Assembly (NCBI GenBank): GCA_019055375.1
Contig: JAHQIW010000933.1
Coordinates: 31,413 to 95,412, forward strand
Direction: 5' to 3'
DNA length: 64,000 nucleotides
DNA from: Parelaphostrongylus tenuis
Taxonomy: Eukaryota > Nematoda > Chromadorea > Rhabditida > Metastrongylidae
Position 1 is the stretch's first letter. Every line of letters begins with the position of its first letter. Shown here in pieces: positions 1-17,144 of this stretch. Below the pieces are notes generated by a model, which was not told where the DNA came from, did not search any database, and was given only the letters and a program-made list of their open reading frames with translations. A program made the translations under genes and the position numbers.

Positions 1-79
1 TAGCATCCCGTATTTCCCGTGGTATAAGCCACTACTATATCGGCAAATGAGCAAATAAAATAATCAGTCATCTAAACGG

Positions 80-275
80 GAAATGTCTCTTCTACGCGGA
101 TAATTCATCATTTCACCTGTCTTCACTAGTCGCTGATAGAATTCACACGATATAATTAGCGCAATTTTAAAGTGAGCAAAGACCGTGTTTGTGATCATTC
201 TAGAAATGATTCGGGTGGGTATTTCAACACCCGAAGGAGACCCGATGAGTCACCCGGATGGAAATTGACAAATCC
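80..275. repeat. Upstream block, first copy of a duplicated segment 5' of actin
   Basis: This segment shares an ordered series of words with 762-962: CTTCTACG, TTCACCTGTCTTCAC, GTTTGTGATC, ATTCGGGTGG and GATGA followed by CTCACCCG or GTCACCCG. The copies are about 690 bases apart in the same orientation, with a SINE between them. It lies about 1.5 kb upstream of the actin start, so a regulatory role is possible but is only inference. Confidence 0.6.
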
Positions 276-411
276 CAGTCACCTCCTTACTTCTGACACG
301 TTCTCAGCCCCTTAGATTTTGTAGTTATCAAGAAAAACCTTCCATTTCAACGAAAACCCATCAGCCCCTTAAAGACAAGAGATCTAAACGCCCCGAGCTT
401 TCACCACAAAG

Positions 412-690
412 GATAAAGCTCTTGGCGTTGATCAATCCTCGAGGGATGCGCTATGCATTCGTGTTCGATTTCTAGCTTCCTTTTAGGCGAATGAGTACAT
501 TTCTAGGCACTACAATGACTCAAGATGTCATACCGCTGAATCGAGCCAGTGCTGCTTATCCTTCCAGGAAGGTTTGGTGCCTATTTTACCGACCCCGGAG
601 GGATGGAAGGCTTGATGAACCGTGAGCGCGAGCAAGCCATCGACCTTGTGCGCGACGAGAGCACCTCTAACCAATGCGTCACATACGCTC
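412..690 (-). mobile_element. tRNA-derived SINE, family A, copy 1
   Basis: Read on the minus strand, the copy starts with a GAGCGTATG-type head and an A-box-like segment, then GAGGTGCTC, a tRNA-like middle and a GCGCTCAC junction. The body is shared with the other family A copies. The tail matches the ATGCATTCG and TTGATCAACGCCAAGAGCTTTAT words seen in pieces in every full copy. It separates the two duplicated upstream blocks. Confidence 0.7.
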
Positions 691-761
691 TTTTTTCAAC
701 CATCGAATCGCCATACTAGTAAATAAACAGTCACCCCGAGGCTGTGGAGCGGATCAAACCC

Positions 762-962
762 ATGGAGACATGCCTTCTACGTGGAGAACTTGATTCACCT
801 GTCTTCACCAGTCTTAACCGGAATGTACACGACCTCGTCAGTCTCGCTTTCCACTGATCGATGACCACGTTTGTGATCGCTTTCGACCCATTCGGGTGGT
901 GGTTATTCTGACACCTGTGGGAGACCCACCCGATGACTCACCCGAGAGACGGAAACCGACCC
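762..962. repeat. Upstream block, second copy of the duplicated segment
   Basis: This is the direct-repeat partner of 80-275, with the same order of shared words. It is more GC rich and lies about 750 bases before the actin ATG. See the first copy for the evidence. Confidence 0.6.
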
Positions 963-1285
963 ACGGGCGGGTGCCAATCGACGGCGACGTCACCTGCTTT
1001 GCATTTGCCTTCGCGAGGAGGCCACGCCCATTTCGGCTTTCGCGCCAAACGGGCGATTTGAATTCGACCAATCGACGACCGCTCGCATGCGCACGCCAGC
1101 CGAATTTAGCCGTGCGGTGGGCGGGGCGAGTTGGGGCCAATCGTTGCGCGTCGCTGCAGCACGTCGTCGTCGTCGTCCCCGGTCCGGCCAGCCTCGCTGT
1201 CCCCATCCATCCCCACGACCGTCCCCGACGCCGACGTCCTCGATCGCCCTCTCCCTCCTCCCCCACTCAATCCATAGCCGTATTC

Positions 1286-1294
1286 TATTTAAAT
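1286..1294 (+). promoter_or_regulatory. TATA-like AT box upstream of actin
   Basis: TATTTAAAT stands out in an otherwise GC-rich stretch about 430 bases before the actin ATG. A (TTCG)n microsatellite follows at about 1428-1448. This is only a composition-based suggestion of a core promoter; the transcription start is not visible. Confidence 0.25.
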
Positions 1295-1712
1295 GTGCTT
1301 ATTTGGTAGTCAATCGAGTCAGCGAGACGATCGGCTGGGGGCTTCCCGAATGAGCCAGTCGGTGCTGGGTGGCCGTCGTCCTCTGGTTGATGCCCCGGAT
1401 TGCCTCCTCATTCGCCTTTACGCCGCTGTTCGTTCGTTCGTTCGTTCGTGATCGACATACTACCGCCGACGGAGACGGACGCTGTCTGCTGCTAAACCGT
1501 CCGGTTGCCCCCGTGTGGTGTTTATCGTGGGGATTTGCGCTAAGTCTTAGCAGAAAGCACAACACGGCATCACCCGATCGTTTTTGTTTTACCTTCGTTG
1601 AAGACGATTTTTCCAAGTGTTTTCCTGTTATCATCGTATTTATCATCATTTATCTTCTATCATACGCCCACTTATCAATCCTACGACTGAATCATAGGTG
1701 AGAATCATTTAG

Positions 1713-6379
<4,667 letters not shown>

Positions 6380-6616
6380 ATGTTGTAGTATTTGTGCTTC
6401 CCAAGTGAGTTGTTTTTCGTATCTGTGAATAGTGCGAATGCAGCTCATTTTCCTAGTTTTCGAATTGAGATCCTTCGAGCCATCGTCGTCAGGTTCACCT
6501 GGTCTTTGCTCGATTCCATTCTTGAAGTTCCTTTTTTTTTGTGTAATTACTCGAAAATGTTTCCGATGTGTTGTTTATAGATGCAAGTTGTTCCCCTCTC
6601 ATTTCGAAGATCTATG

Positions 6617-6622
6617 AATAAA
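6617..6622 (+). terminator. Actin poly(A) signal
   Basis: An exact AATAAA occurs 238 bases after the actin stop codon, the first canonical signal downstream. It is the likely 3' end signal for the actin transcript. Confidence 0.7.
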
Positions 6623-9600
6623 AGTAAAGGTTTTTCGAGTAGCGTGTTTCCCACAGACCTTTTACTTCTACACGAGGCAATCTAGCTCATTCCTGAGTAA
6701 CAGATGGGTCATCAAATGCGGCTTATATATGAAGGGTTTTGTTAGATTCAAGAGGAGAGTTAACTGTTTTCGTTGAACAAAGTTGACATCTATCTGCCCC
6801 CGTCGTGGTTCTACATAATACATATCTATATGAGACAGCTTGCGCACATGCAAATAATGTACGGCCAGCGATCGATCGACCGCAATCGTCTGGACTGATG
6901 GGAATGCAGCGGGAGAACGATTCGAAGTGGCATTCCACAAAACAAGACCGATAGGGACGACGCACGTCTGCTATTTATCTTCCCCAAAACAATGAACAGA
7001 ACGCCTCAGTTCGCAGACATAATGCTAATTTTGTCCCACGAACCAACAGGCCTCAGAGATCGACGAATTGTGGGAGTGGTCAGAAATGATTAGAAAGTAT
7101 TGTCGTCCTTACTAAGTGCCTTAAATGTTGCGGACGGCAATCTGTCAATTTTCAGGAACGGCGCGCGATCTTTGCTGTTTGGTAAGGGTTTTTTTCCTCG
7201 TTTCGGAAAAATCTTTAGGTTTCCCGTATCACTCTGATACGACAGAATGGTCTCGAGACGCTCATAGAGTTTTTGCTCATATACAGCTTTCATGTGCGTA
7301 GTAACTACGATTGTGAAAAGTAATCATTTCTCAGCTCCTACGGTGCACTATGGAGATCTTCTCAGGAAACAGATCTAGCTTTAGAAAAAGCAGATCTAGG
7401 AAAAGAACAGATCTAAAAGAAAGAAACAAATCTAGTTTTATTTGTGTTAACAAATATCTATTAGTATAGTCTAATGGAAGGCCTTCCACGGACCTTAGCC
7501 GTGCTAACAATGCACTCCTAATGTAAAACGTAATGTTGTTTTTGTTACTGCAGCTTTCCAAGATGACCTTTTCAGCACAGAGGCATAGTGTTGAAGTCGC
7601 CGAAATTTAGGCTACTGAATGACTTCTGAAATTTCAATAGATAAAAGCTCTGTCCAGCGGAAAAACCTTTATAGAGTTGAGAATCAGAATTAACCTCGCC
7701 GTCCGCGTCCGCAAAGGGTTAGCAACCGGTAAAAGTATAAGTCACAGCAATGATAGTATGTTTAGCGCTTTAAAGTGCATGTAAATGAAGCGTTGAGACC
7801 ATGTCATCTTTCATACGCATGATGTGAAATAATGGACACTTCTTTAGAGCGAGCTAATTTTTAATGGACTGTAATTGAATGAAAATCATCATCGACAAGA
7901 TATTTGCCTACATCATACAAACGCTTTTCTTTCATTGCTATGAAATTCTGGTGTTTTGAAACCCTGAAGCCCACGAGATGTACTCTTGAACCTTTTTGCG
8001 TCGAAGTTCCTACTTGGAAAACAAGGTAAAGGGACAAGAGCAATTTCGTTCAGCAAAACACGACGGTATTCCTGAGTGTAATGCTAATTTCTCACTAATA
8101 TGGGGTTAACTTTTTTATTACCTCGCTCACATGGAGAATTATGGATTTCGTATTCACTGTTCAAATTGATCAGATATCATAATTTGTGAAAATTGTTTCA
8201 TTTCCTTGAAGTTAAAGAGAGCGATCTTTTCTAGAAATATGCTGAAAGTTCACTCTTTTGCTGTTCTGTCAACGAGAAAATTGTCGTCTGCTATCTGGAG
8301 CCGGCCTTATCACAAATGGGACACGGGGCCGCAGTAATAAAGTATCGAATTAATATGGCGAAATTTCCATCTACATGAGAGTGTTGATGGAGAACAAATA
8401 AATGCGCTCATGTTTAACAAGGAAAGACTTGAATGTTGTGTTGGATGTAATTTTGGGCACCTCTTTGTATGCACCAAATCTGGATCTTTGCACCTCTAGG
8501 GTTAGATCGAGCTCTTGAGAAGATTACGCTTTTGAATAAAGCACTTCATGACTAGAACGTTATCGATTAACTCTTGTATTTTACTACTACTGTTCTACAA
8601 GACTAACTTGTTCTTATACAGGATGAAATAACAACTGTGCATTAGTCGGCAACGTACTGCTCCAGTTCTACTATGAGAATGAAGATTTTCGTAGCACCTA
8701 TTTCTGCAAACTTTACCTTAAAACTTCTACCTAAGATTGACACGCGAGTGATCTCACCAATTCGAAAGCCATCCACTATAGGAGTTTTAGACATTTACAC
8801 CGTGTGAAAAACACTCTATAGTCGCTTAAGTTAATCACGTAGTCAAATTGCAAACTGATGTAGTTTTGTTAAATGCAAAGCAGAATCACTCATCCAGTCC
8901 ATCAAATGCATATGACTACTTGATTGATTGTTAGCGTGAAAGTTTACTCGCAAACACTAATCACTATTGCTGTTATCTTAGTGATGACAAAGATAGCATC
9001 GTTTGAAGGCTGTTATCACTCCACAAAGACTATTCGTTGCAGGGGTAACTACGAGCAGCATATCTGCAAATCTCAATCTTTTACTTTTGTGCTTTACTAA
9101 GCCTATTTTTATTCACGCACAGTATGACCCAAGAAATGGAGTCCAACTTCAAAAACAGATTTAAAGGACGCTGGTGTAAAGAGTTCTTTGGCTAATTTGT
9201 CAATGGCTTCGTCTTCTTTGGAGCCGAAATGTTCAGAATCAGTTGTCGACAGTTGCGATGGTGGCTAATCTCAGTTAAGTTCAGTTATCGAATCGAATTT
9301 TTTGGAGAATGTTTTGCTCAGAGATTAATTGCTGAGCGACGTTCTTGTGCTCTTATTTTCGCTTCGAATTGTTCTAGATATGGGTAAGTGCATTTTGTGA
9401 AGAACCCTTTGTACACTTTGCAGTTCAATAATCAGGAGAATCACTCTCTACAATGATGTGATGAGCAAATAAATGAGATGGAGATGATTCTGCTCTATGT
9501 ATCGAATCTAAGTTATAACCAGGCACCTGGAAAATCATGGTAAGCATCACTTAGTCCTTATCTTAATTTGTGTCAAAGAGGAAGGCCTGTGCGACAGCGT

Positions 9601-10800
9601 CTCAACAGATTTACTATAGCCAGTACTCTTTTGATAAGGAGTGGAATCTTTTTCACACTGACCGTTCGTTAGTGTGACTAAACCCACAACAGTACAGATT
9701 TCTACCTGTCTTCTCATGCCAGTAGAAAAACAGAATCAACGTAAAGCTTATGTTCATCACCTTATTCGAGACTGAAATCGCACGGCTGCCATGATAAGAG
9801 GAGACGCACTGATAAGAAAAATTCCGACCATGTCATCATTTTGACGGCAAGATCACTACCATTTCAAAAAGTTCAGGGTTCAAAATCTATCGAAAGCTTG
9901 GTGGATGGGTGAAAAGGTGGAAAGCAATTCAGCTGAGCTAAATTAGTTAATTCGAAAACCACTCCTTGACAGAGAGCAAAACAAGATAAATGGTGTCCAA
10001 TATAACGTCTTAAGTCTACAAAATTATTCATAAACTTATAAAATGACAGGTTTCTCGACTGTACAAAATTTCGAAGATATCATACCATCAACCTAGGGAG
10101 AAGCTTCGTGCTGACCTGTTCTATTCACCTGATATCTCAGCTTTCTACTATGTCACAGTGACTTGATTTAGATATGAGAATGATCTGCTCTTTGTGCATA
10201 AAAATTCACAAATCGTTCCAAAAAGAGTCTGAGAAATGTCTTCCAAGGCACACATAACCATGCCAAGCAGCCATTAAGACATACGCCGCTGTACAGGGCT
10301 TCGAAAAGTATACTCAGAACTCTACAGCATCACGGCGAATTATCACAAAAGTAGTGTTGGTTTTGTTTTCTCACGTTTTAGTGCTTTCCTATGGACATAT
10401 TGACAACTATAGACGTAGTTTTGATTGCATACGCGGTTGAGAACACTTGGTGTTTCACTATCTAAGCAACAATCTTACATAGAAGCTTGACTAAATGAAG
10501 CGAATATTGGACTGTCCATCCATGACAACGAGATTCATCAATATCTATTTCACAAAAAAAACTGCTTTTATCCTGAATTTCACGGGTCGCTTTTTCTCGT
10601 CCAACAAATCTATAAAGCCTTCTGGTGTAAATAATCTTCAGTCTCAATTGAAGAAGTAAAGTTACGTTTCGAAAAACTTAATGTTTCCGTGATCGAGTGA
10701 GCTCACATGCTTGTTGAATCCCTCTAATGCTCTAGTTATCGGAAACTATCAAGTGTTATGAAAAAAGTGACATAATCACAATTTCACTCAACAAAAGAAA
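6623..10800. other. Gene-free stretch
   Basis: I see no exon series with convincing splice sites or family similarity on either strand. Open frames here are short and of random composition. Local features are a short tandem repeat at 7366-7440 and a degenerate copy of the GGCT...AGCC repeat family near 9170-9260. Confidence 0.5.
7366..7440. repeat. Short tandem repeat of an AGATCTA unit
   Basis: Four imperfect units of about 17-21 bases each begin (C)AGATCTA or AAATCTA and are followed by an A/G-rich spacer. It is a degenerate minisatellite with no obvious function. Confidence 0.6.
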
Positions 10801-10802
10801 CG

Positions 10803-11030
10803 ATAAAGCTGTCGACGTTGATCAATCCCTGTGTATGCTTCATGCATTCAACTCCATCAAGCATCGTTCGAGATGACTGAACATATCGGACTTTTATAAT
10901 GGCTCATGGTGACCCACCGACGTATGATGTCGGTGCTCCTATCCTCCTAGACAAGTCTGGCACCAATTCGCCAACACTGAAAGGATTGAAGGCTTGGTGA
11001 AGGTTAAGAGCGGCAGCGAACCATCGGCCA
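10803..11030 (-). mobile_element. SINE family A, copy 2 (truncated)
   Basis: It carries the family tail (AAGCTGTCGACGTTGATCAA, ATGCATTCAACT) and the middle words GACAAGTCTGGCACCAATTC and GAAGGCTTGGTGA. The tRNA-like head is eroded. Confidence 0.6.
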
Positions 11031-11424
11031 CGGTATCCATGAATGTTTTGGTAATCATTCGTTAGCGTTGAAGATGAAAACTTCAACACTGTAGTTTGTT
11101 TTCGCAAAGACCTTTTCAATGTGCCGTAGAAGTAAAAATTGTATTATACTTCACACTCAATTTTCATTGCTTGTTCGGCTGAGACCTTAGATAAATTTCT
11201 TAGGAGCTTTACTAATCATTTGACAGTTCCATTTTCTATAATTTGAAACACTGTTTAGTTTTTGAAAAGGTCTTTGTATAGCGTCATACAAAAGAAAAGG
11301 GGATTACGTTTTAGCCTTGGAGTTCTTTTCGCAAGTACGAAATAAATATGCACCAAGAGCATAAGAGCATATAGGGGAGACCATGGAGTATCACAATATA
11401 GCACCAAAAAAGCCTAGAGGCTTT

Positions 11425-11527
11425 TCACAGCGCACCCTTATTACGTGACGGAAATTGGGCGCCACTTGAGAATAGCGCTGAGCGTCGTTGTGTGCGTTGT
11501 TAGCAGCTGTCGTCCCCAAAGGGTTAA
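11425..11527. mobile_element. TTAA-type MITE fragment
   Basis: The right end TCCCCAAAGGGTTAA at 11513-11527 matches the terminal sequence of the TTAA MITEs at 21.6, 25.2 and 31.3 kb. The left terminus is not recognisable. Confidence 0.45.
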
Positions 11528-12469
11528 AAGTTCACACTCTATGGCAGAATATGCTCTTTCAAAGTTTGAGGATAGAAAGAGACAGGGCTGTCTTGTCAAT
11601 GCTGTGCAATAGAACTAAGATCAAAACGGTATGAGTTAGACGGACAAATATCCAAAAAGGAGAACGGTAGTGCGGTCGCAATATTACATTGTCTTTTCTG
11701 GCCAATGTCTCAAACGACCAGCTTCCATCATCTAAATTTTTCCTGAGAATCGACATAACCCTGTGTTTCCGTTTGCTTTGAAGTTGCTTAAGTTTGTTAT
11801 AATGAGTCCGTTATTGGATTCAAACTGTACTCCAGTCCACTAATTATTCTTTTTATTAGCAATTCTGAATTCATGTTCGCTCAAGTCGTTGTCAGAGCTG
11901 TAAACTAGCCAAAAGTGATTAAGCCTCTTCGCCGAGTATTTTCATTTCTTTGAAGAAACGAAATTAAACTCTAGCTGAAGTATTCATAGCCCAATCGAAT
12001 TTTTGTTTGATACAGATTCTCGCTCGTCACTTCGTTTTTATTTTTCTTTTCCGAAACTCGAAATGTGTTAAGTAACTGGGAATCTCCTCACGCAATTAAA
12101 AACAAGCTTTTCAGAGGGATTGTGCTAGTCAAAGAGGATTTAAAGACCGGTATAAAGCGACGAAAGCCATCTGTGTCCAAATATTCGATGATTTCATCTT
12201 TTATAGAGAAAAAACCCAACCTCATTCGCAATCAAACAAACACTGGAAAAGTCGCCTTTGTCAATAAAAACACGGAAGACAACTGAATGTAGTGAGGAAA
12301 CTAAGAAAAAAAAAAAGGCGAATTGGAAAATAGCAATCACGAGTAAACCAACAAATGAAAAAAGCCTTTGATACTTTCGTTCCAGAATATTGACTAGTGA
12401 TATAAAAAACACTAAATCGGACTTCGTGAAAATATTTTGATAACTGACTTTTCTATAACTACGACTTTA

Positions 12470-13000
12470 CTAATCAGCCATATATTCTTCGTTGATTAAG
12501 CCTGCTGTAGCACGAAATTCTTAGCAATGAATTTACTCGAGCTACGTTTCGACGCGTTTCATTTCTTGAGAACCCAATAGTTCGAGCCGATGCTCCACAG
12601 TCGTTCATACTCGTTATGACCTTCGTTAACGTTCGCCTCGGATCCTCTTCAAGGAGCACCGCCAATATGAGAACCTCACCCTGTGCTCTCCTTATACAGG
12701 ATGGTTGCTGTTGATAGTTGAGAGTAATCTCCACTGATAAAATATATTTTTTATCAGACAACTCACCCTGCACAAATTGGTATGTTTAATGGCTTGCAAG
12801 AGCTCCATAATAATAATTTTATAGCCGGCTATCCTTCAAGCTCGGACTTACTGATCGATCATATCTTCTTTATTGTTGAGCTTGTAGCACAAAATTGTTA
12901 GAAACATTTTTACTTGGCTAACGTTTCGATGCGCTCCCTCTTCTTCAGAGACGATTCCGAGCCAATGCTTCACAGTTGTCCACCAAATCGGACTATGACA
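12470..13000 (-). repeat. Repeat family with class 2 hammerhead-like core, two adjacent remnants
   Basis: Two related units (about 12475-12760 and 12830-13000) share CTTATTGTTGAGC-like and CGTTTCGA words. Both carry, on the minus strand, a core of CUxAAGA type followed by GAAACGU. The copy at 12916-12953 reads CUGAAGA and GAAA and is flanked by UCU and AGCC. Related copies occur near 4.9, 28.4 and 30.4-31.0 kb. Confidence 0.45.
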
Positions 13001-13512
13001 GCGGCGAAAGTTCACCTTTGGACGAAGTTATGGGTGCGGATAATCTTGCCAGTAACGGACTAAACAGAAAAAATTTTAGCAAAAGTCTCTCCCTCTTTTT
13101 TTACAAATCTACCCATAACAATGGTTCTTCCTTGTGGTCAGTTCACCGTTATCGAAAGACTTGTGTTTCAGCTGTGTTCTTCCATGGTAGTATCACTACC
13201 AGTATGCTCTCGGAATTCTCTCGGTGTAGCTATATTCGAGTGATGATTGAAGAGCTTCAGTTTTTACTTGTTTCTCTTATATGCGTCATATTGCGGGACG
13301 GCGGCTCCACCTCTCACTGGTATCAAGGGTTCGTCAGACATCTGAGCTTTTAGTAATGCATACTCTTTTGTGATTTCGAGAAGCACAACAGCAGGATAGA
13401 ACTTTTCTTATTCCACTACGATTAAAACCATGCTTTTTCTGAGGATTTATGTTTTGAATAAGCGTGAAATGAAAAACACATACACCTTAAAAGTTTTCGC
13501 TTTTTTTGAGAC

Positions 13513-14001
13513 TTAGTGCAATGTTTCTTCAACATGTATATGATGTCTACATTTCGTATGTCCTCTAGTTACTGGAAATATATCACGAGTTGTAAGAAAA
13601 ATAATGCAACACCATATGTAGGGCACATGAATTTCTTTGAAATCTTGCATGTATTTCAGCAGTCGTGTGGCTGTTGTTTCACATCGTCCGCCATCATGTA
13701 AAAGAATGAACACCAAATAAAAGTCAAAAACATCTGTATTATGATGTGACTTGGTTATCGTGAGTTTACTGGCAGCACTAATGTTTACCAGATAGGATAT
13801 GCAAAAATGTGGCGTATTATGACAATATAGTAACATCTCAATGCATAAAGCAAAACCTCTTCTATACGCTTTTTCGTCCTGTTTTAGAGTCGTCTCAAGC
13901 TTCCCACAAATGGCGAAGTTCATTGAGATTATTACTGCCTTTCCCTCTTGATCAAAATAGCTCATATCTCCGATCATGATTGGAACATTAACCAACAACA
14001 T
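13513..14001 (-). other. 162-codon open frame of unknown meaning
   Basis: This is one of the longest uninterrupted frames in the repeat-rich part, starting MLLVNVPIMIGDM and ending VEETLH. It is rich in Cys and His without a regular zinc-binding spacing. I recognise no family, and the codon choice does not look optimised. It may be a chance frame or part of an unrecognised retroelement. Confidence 0.2.
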
Positions 14002-14554
14002 TTACCTGGTTTCTCCAAAATCAAATGTTTATCAGTCATTTTATTGTTTCCATTTCAACCCTTTATCATTCCTCCTGAGAAAACCTGTTCACTATGCACG
14101 CGAAGACAATACAAAATGATCGCTGCATAAAATTTTGAAAAGGAATTTTCACTGGGGAACGAATGATCGGGCAGGGATCAGGATTTATTACTAGATGGAA
14201 ACTGCGTAAGCATCTTCGAAAGTAGGCATCACGTGATTGAATTAAACCCATTGATGTAAACCCATTGATGAGAAACCAGTTCGACGATGAAGAATCCAAC
14301 ACCTAGTATTTCCTAACGAACGGCACCTAAGTGTCGTCATAAACTCGCAGAAGTGGCCGATGTGACATCAAAAAGTACCACATTCTTTGCGGTAGTTTGT
14401 TTTGACTCATGGAAGTTTTTTCTACGACATTTTGCAATCAATCGCAGATTATTTAGCGAGAATGCATTAGGGGTCGTAGTCCATAAAAAAAATGTGTTAA
14501 TAATTGATTGACACTTTGACATTTTATTGATCCTTCTTCACAGTATGTGGACTT

Positions 14555-14793
14555 TTTTTGTGCGGATCCCAATACTTCTAGCATTCAGTTTGTTTTATCG
14601 TCTTCTTCTTGAGCGTCATGGAATACTGGTAGAGTACGTCTCGTTGCAATCTCGAGGATAGACTAGCTGTGGCGTTCCATAGGGCATTTGCCGTTGACTG
14701 CTGAAGAGTGTGAGGGGGAGAAGGTGGTGGAAGGTGGGAGCTTAGCCCAGGCGCGCCGCTACGGTCATCACAACCACTCGGCCACGACGCCCC
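14555..14793 (-). mobile_element. SINE family C (Ser/Leu-type A box)
   Basis: The minus strand begins GGGGCGTCGTGGCCGAGTGG. TGGCCGAGTGG is a good pol III A box of the tRNA-Ser/Leu kind. The body runs through GCGGCGCGCCTGGGC and CTCGAGATTGCAACGAGAC to an AAGAAGAAGACGA tail. The same order is seen at 19.5, 47.8 and 53.9 kb. Confidence 0.7.
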
Positions 14794-15529
14794 TAAAAAT
14801 TTGTTATATGAATTCTATTATCTGCATGTAGCTATTGACGACAAGAGAATGCAAGATCGGGAAACGTCAATCAGTTATGAGGCGTAGAAATGCCTTTTAA
14901 CTGATATCGCACGCACTGTGCAGAATCTTTTTCGACAAGCACTTCGGTGTTTCTCAATTTTTCAGTCGGTACGATGACTCGTGGTTACCGTATCGACTAG
15001 GAGATATGAAATTGTTAGATACACATCGTAATACTCCATTCAGTGTAACATTACGTCAAATGCTGACAGCAGTATGTAAGTGAGCCAGTGCTTTTTCTAC
15101 ACGCACAAGAGTTCTATGTACACAGAAAACATAAAGGGAGAAGTGTATGGAAGAACATGGAGCAGCCATAAGAGAAGAAAAAGGATGAAATTTTCCTAGA
15201 ACGCTGAGAAAAACCGATTTCTCGAGAAAAAATTGAATCGGAAATGCTATAAAACCAGTGATTTACAAAAGTAGAACACAGCAGCCCACTATGATATAAT
15301 TAAGAAAAATGTATGGTGTGAAGAAATGTACATATTTTCCAACGTTATAAGTACTGAATCGAATTGTGTTATTTCTACACTTTCATATGCTTTTCGGCCT
15401 GAGGCTTAGGTTGCTTAAGCTTAAACTTAGGCTTAATAGCGTTTATTAAGCAATATAAAATGAAAATGAAAATCCTGAGCTATAGTACGGCAGAACGTGG
15501 TTATGGTTTTCTTTACAATTTCGATATTT

Positions 15530-16040
15530 TTGAATAAATAACGAAAATCCGTGCGATAACTCACGACCCGTGTGAAATATAATTGTATGTTTCCTGCTAC
15601 CGTCTAATAAAAAAGCATTTTCATAAGTCAAGTATTTTTTTCAAACTCTCCGAGATTCGCGCTGTTTAATATTTAATAGTAGGATGGGGAAAATCTTTGT
15701 CTAGCGAAATATAAGTGCGGCAATAATAAAAGTACACGGTATGAATGAAACGTAATTCTATTTCGGGTGCTGGCTAATTGTATAAAAAACCTCTTATAAA
15801 GCCAAGTATATTTTTGAACCTTTTGAAACATATGCTACTCAATGGCTACAAATACTTCAAAAGAAAAACTTTGTTTAGCGAAATAAAGCGTGATTATGAT
15901 AAGAGCGTATGGCACATGTGAACCTAATTTTTTGTACTCTACAACGCGGTAAAAAAGGCTTTTTAGAAAGAGTTTATTTTTTTGTTTCCCGAGATTTGAG
16001 CTTTGAATTGGTTATCAATAGTCTTTCTTCCTGTTGAGGG
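15530..16040. repeat. Degenerate tandem repeat, about 170-base period
   Basis: Three successive diverged units share GTATGAA/GTGTGAA, a poly-A stretch, (C)AAGTATATTTTT-like and TTTGTTTAGCGAAATA words, at about 15.57, 15.74 and 15.91 kb. The words TAGCGAAATA and CGAGATTTGAGC resemble the inner part of the F foldback elements, so this may be an expanded remnant of one. Confidence 0.45.
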
Positions 16041-16708
16041 ATAAACTCTACTCCAAAAATTCTTGCCGGATAACAGAAAAAACCCAAGAGGTCTTATGCA
16101 GGAAGGGTCAATAACGACGGAATACTGTAAATATCAAAATCTTAAAAGTTCTGAAGAGAAGTATATTTACGAATTTTTACTAAAAGAGTTTGTGATGTCT
16201 GCAGATAAATAAAGACTAGGAAATTCTCTTCGATCACTTGCTGCCAAACAATGACGATGAGAGCGCTGGTGACGAAGCAGATAACGGCGTGAATATTATG
16301 CACTCGTCGAAAAATAATACTTGTTGACTCCTTTCTGTGATGCGGGAATAATTGAAAAAAGCCACCCTGTGGCTGGACAAGAACTTTTCATGGAAGTGTT
16401 GGTGATTATTCGGAAACTTAAATCCCAGACTACTACGCTACGTAATTTTTCTTCTTGAAGAACTATAATTCTGTAACGGGAAATAAAAACATTTGTGTTT
16501 CACACACACATATTTCTTGCAAAATAGAGCTGTACTTTGAAGTTATGAGAAAACATCCGATAGCGTAAGCTTCGACGATCCAAGGCTATGCTGATTATCT
16601 CAAAAGACCGTTTTACTGCAAAGTAACAGGGAAGATCAGATTGGGTATCACATACACTGCTCAATTGTTTGTCGAGTATTGTGTAGATGGCTTAGAATAA
16701 ACAACTAG

Positions 16709-17143
16709 GGCATTAGAATATACTCAGTGAAGTAGAGTGACGTGCAAAAACATTTGCGTCAGTTGGGATTCGAGCCCACATTTCACCCTATCAGGACGTG
16801 CGTGCTCAACCGGCAACTCAATCACTCTACAATACTGGGTATGTTGTAACATCATACCACCGCTAAAGGTGGTCAAATAAAAAGAAGTCTGCTTGATCAT
16901 CAGTACTCAATATCTGTCAGCATGAGAGGGTTCAACGTTAATCGCGACTACTGCGCCAGACCGTCGATGGTTGGTTGTTGATAGATAGAAGCATTGTAGA
17001 GTAGAAAGATGGTGTGCGAAATGGGCGTCAGTAGTGCAAGTGATGAGCACGCGTCTGCGGATCAGGTGAAGTGCGGGTTCGCATCCCAACTGACGCAGAC
17101 TTTTGCACATCACTCTACTTCCTGAGTATATTTTGGTGCCCTG
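16709..17143. mobile_element. Foldback element, family B, with tRNA-like arms
   Basis: The left arm (TATACTCAGTGAAGTAGAGTG, then GCGTCAGTTGGGATTCGAGCCC) and right arm (GGGTTCGCATCCCAACTGACGC, then CACTCTACTTCCTGAGTATA) are inverted copies. Each arm carries a B-box-like GGTTCGCATCC or its complement. The element ends directly 5' of the reverse transcriptase fossil. Confidence 0.7.
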
Positions 17144-17144
17144 A

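Noticed and set aside
237..262. Hammerhead-like CCGATGAGTC...GGAAAT in the upstream block
   Set aside because: The first strand lacks the invariant U, helices do not pair, and the duplicate at 930-950 does not keep the pattern.
838..1309. Overlapping 137-142 codon frames upstream of actin
   Set aside because: They arise from GC-rich, stop-poor DNA on both strands, and the proteins are Arg/Pro/Ser-rich with no family match.
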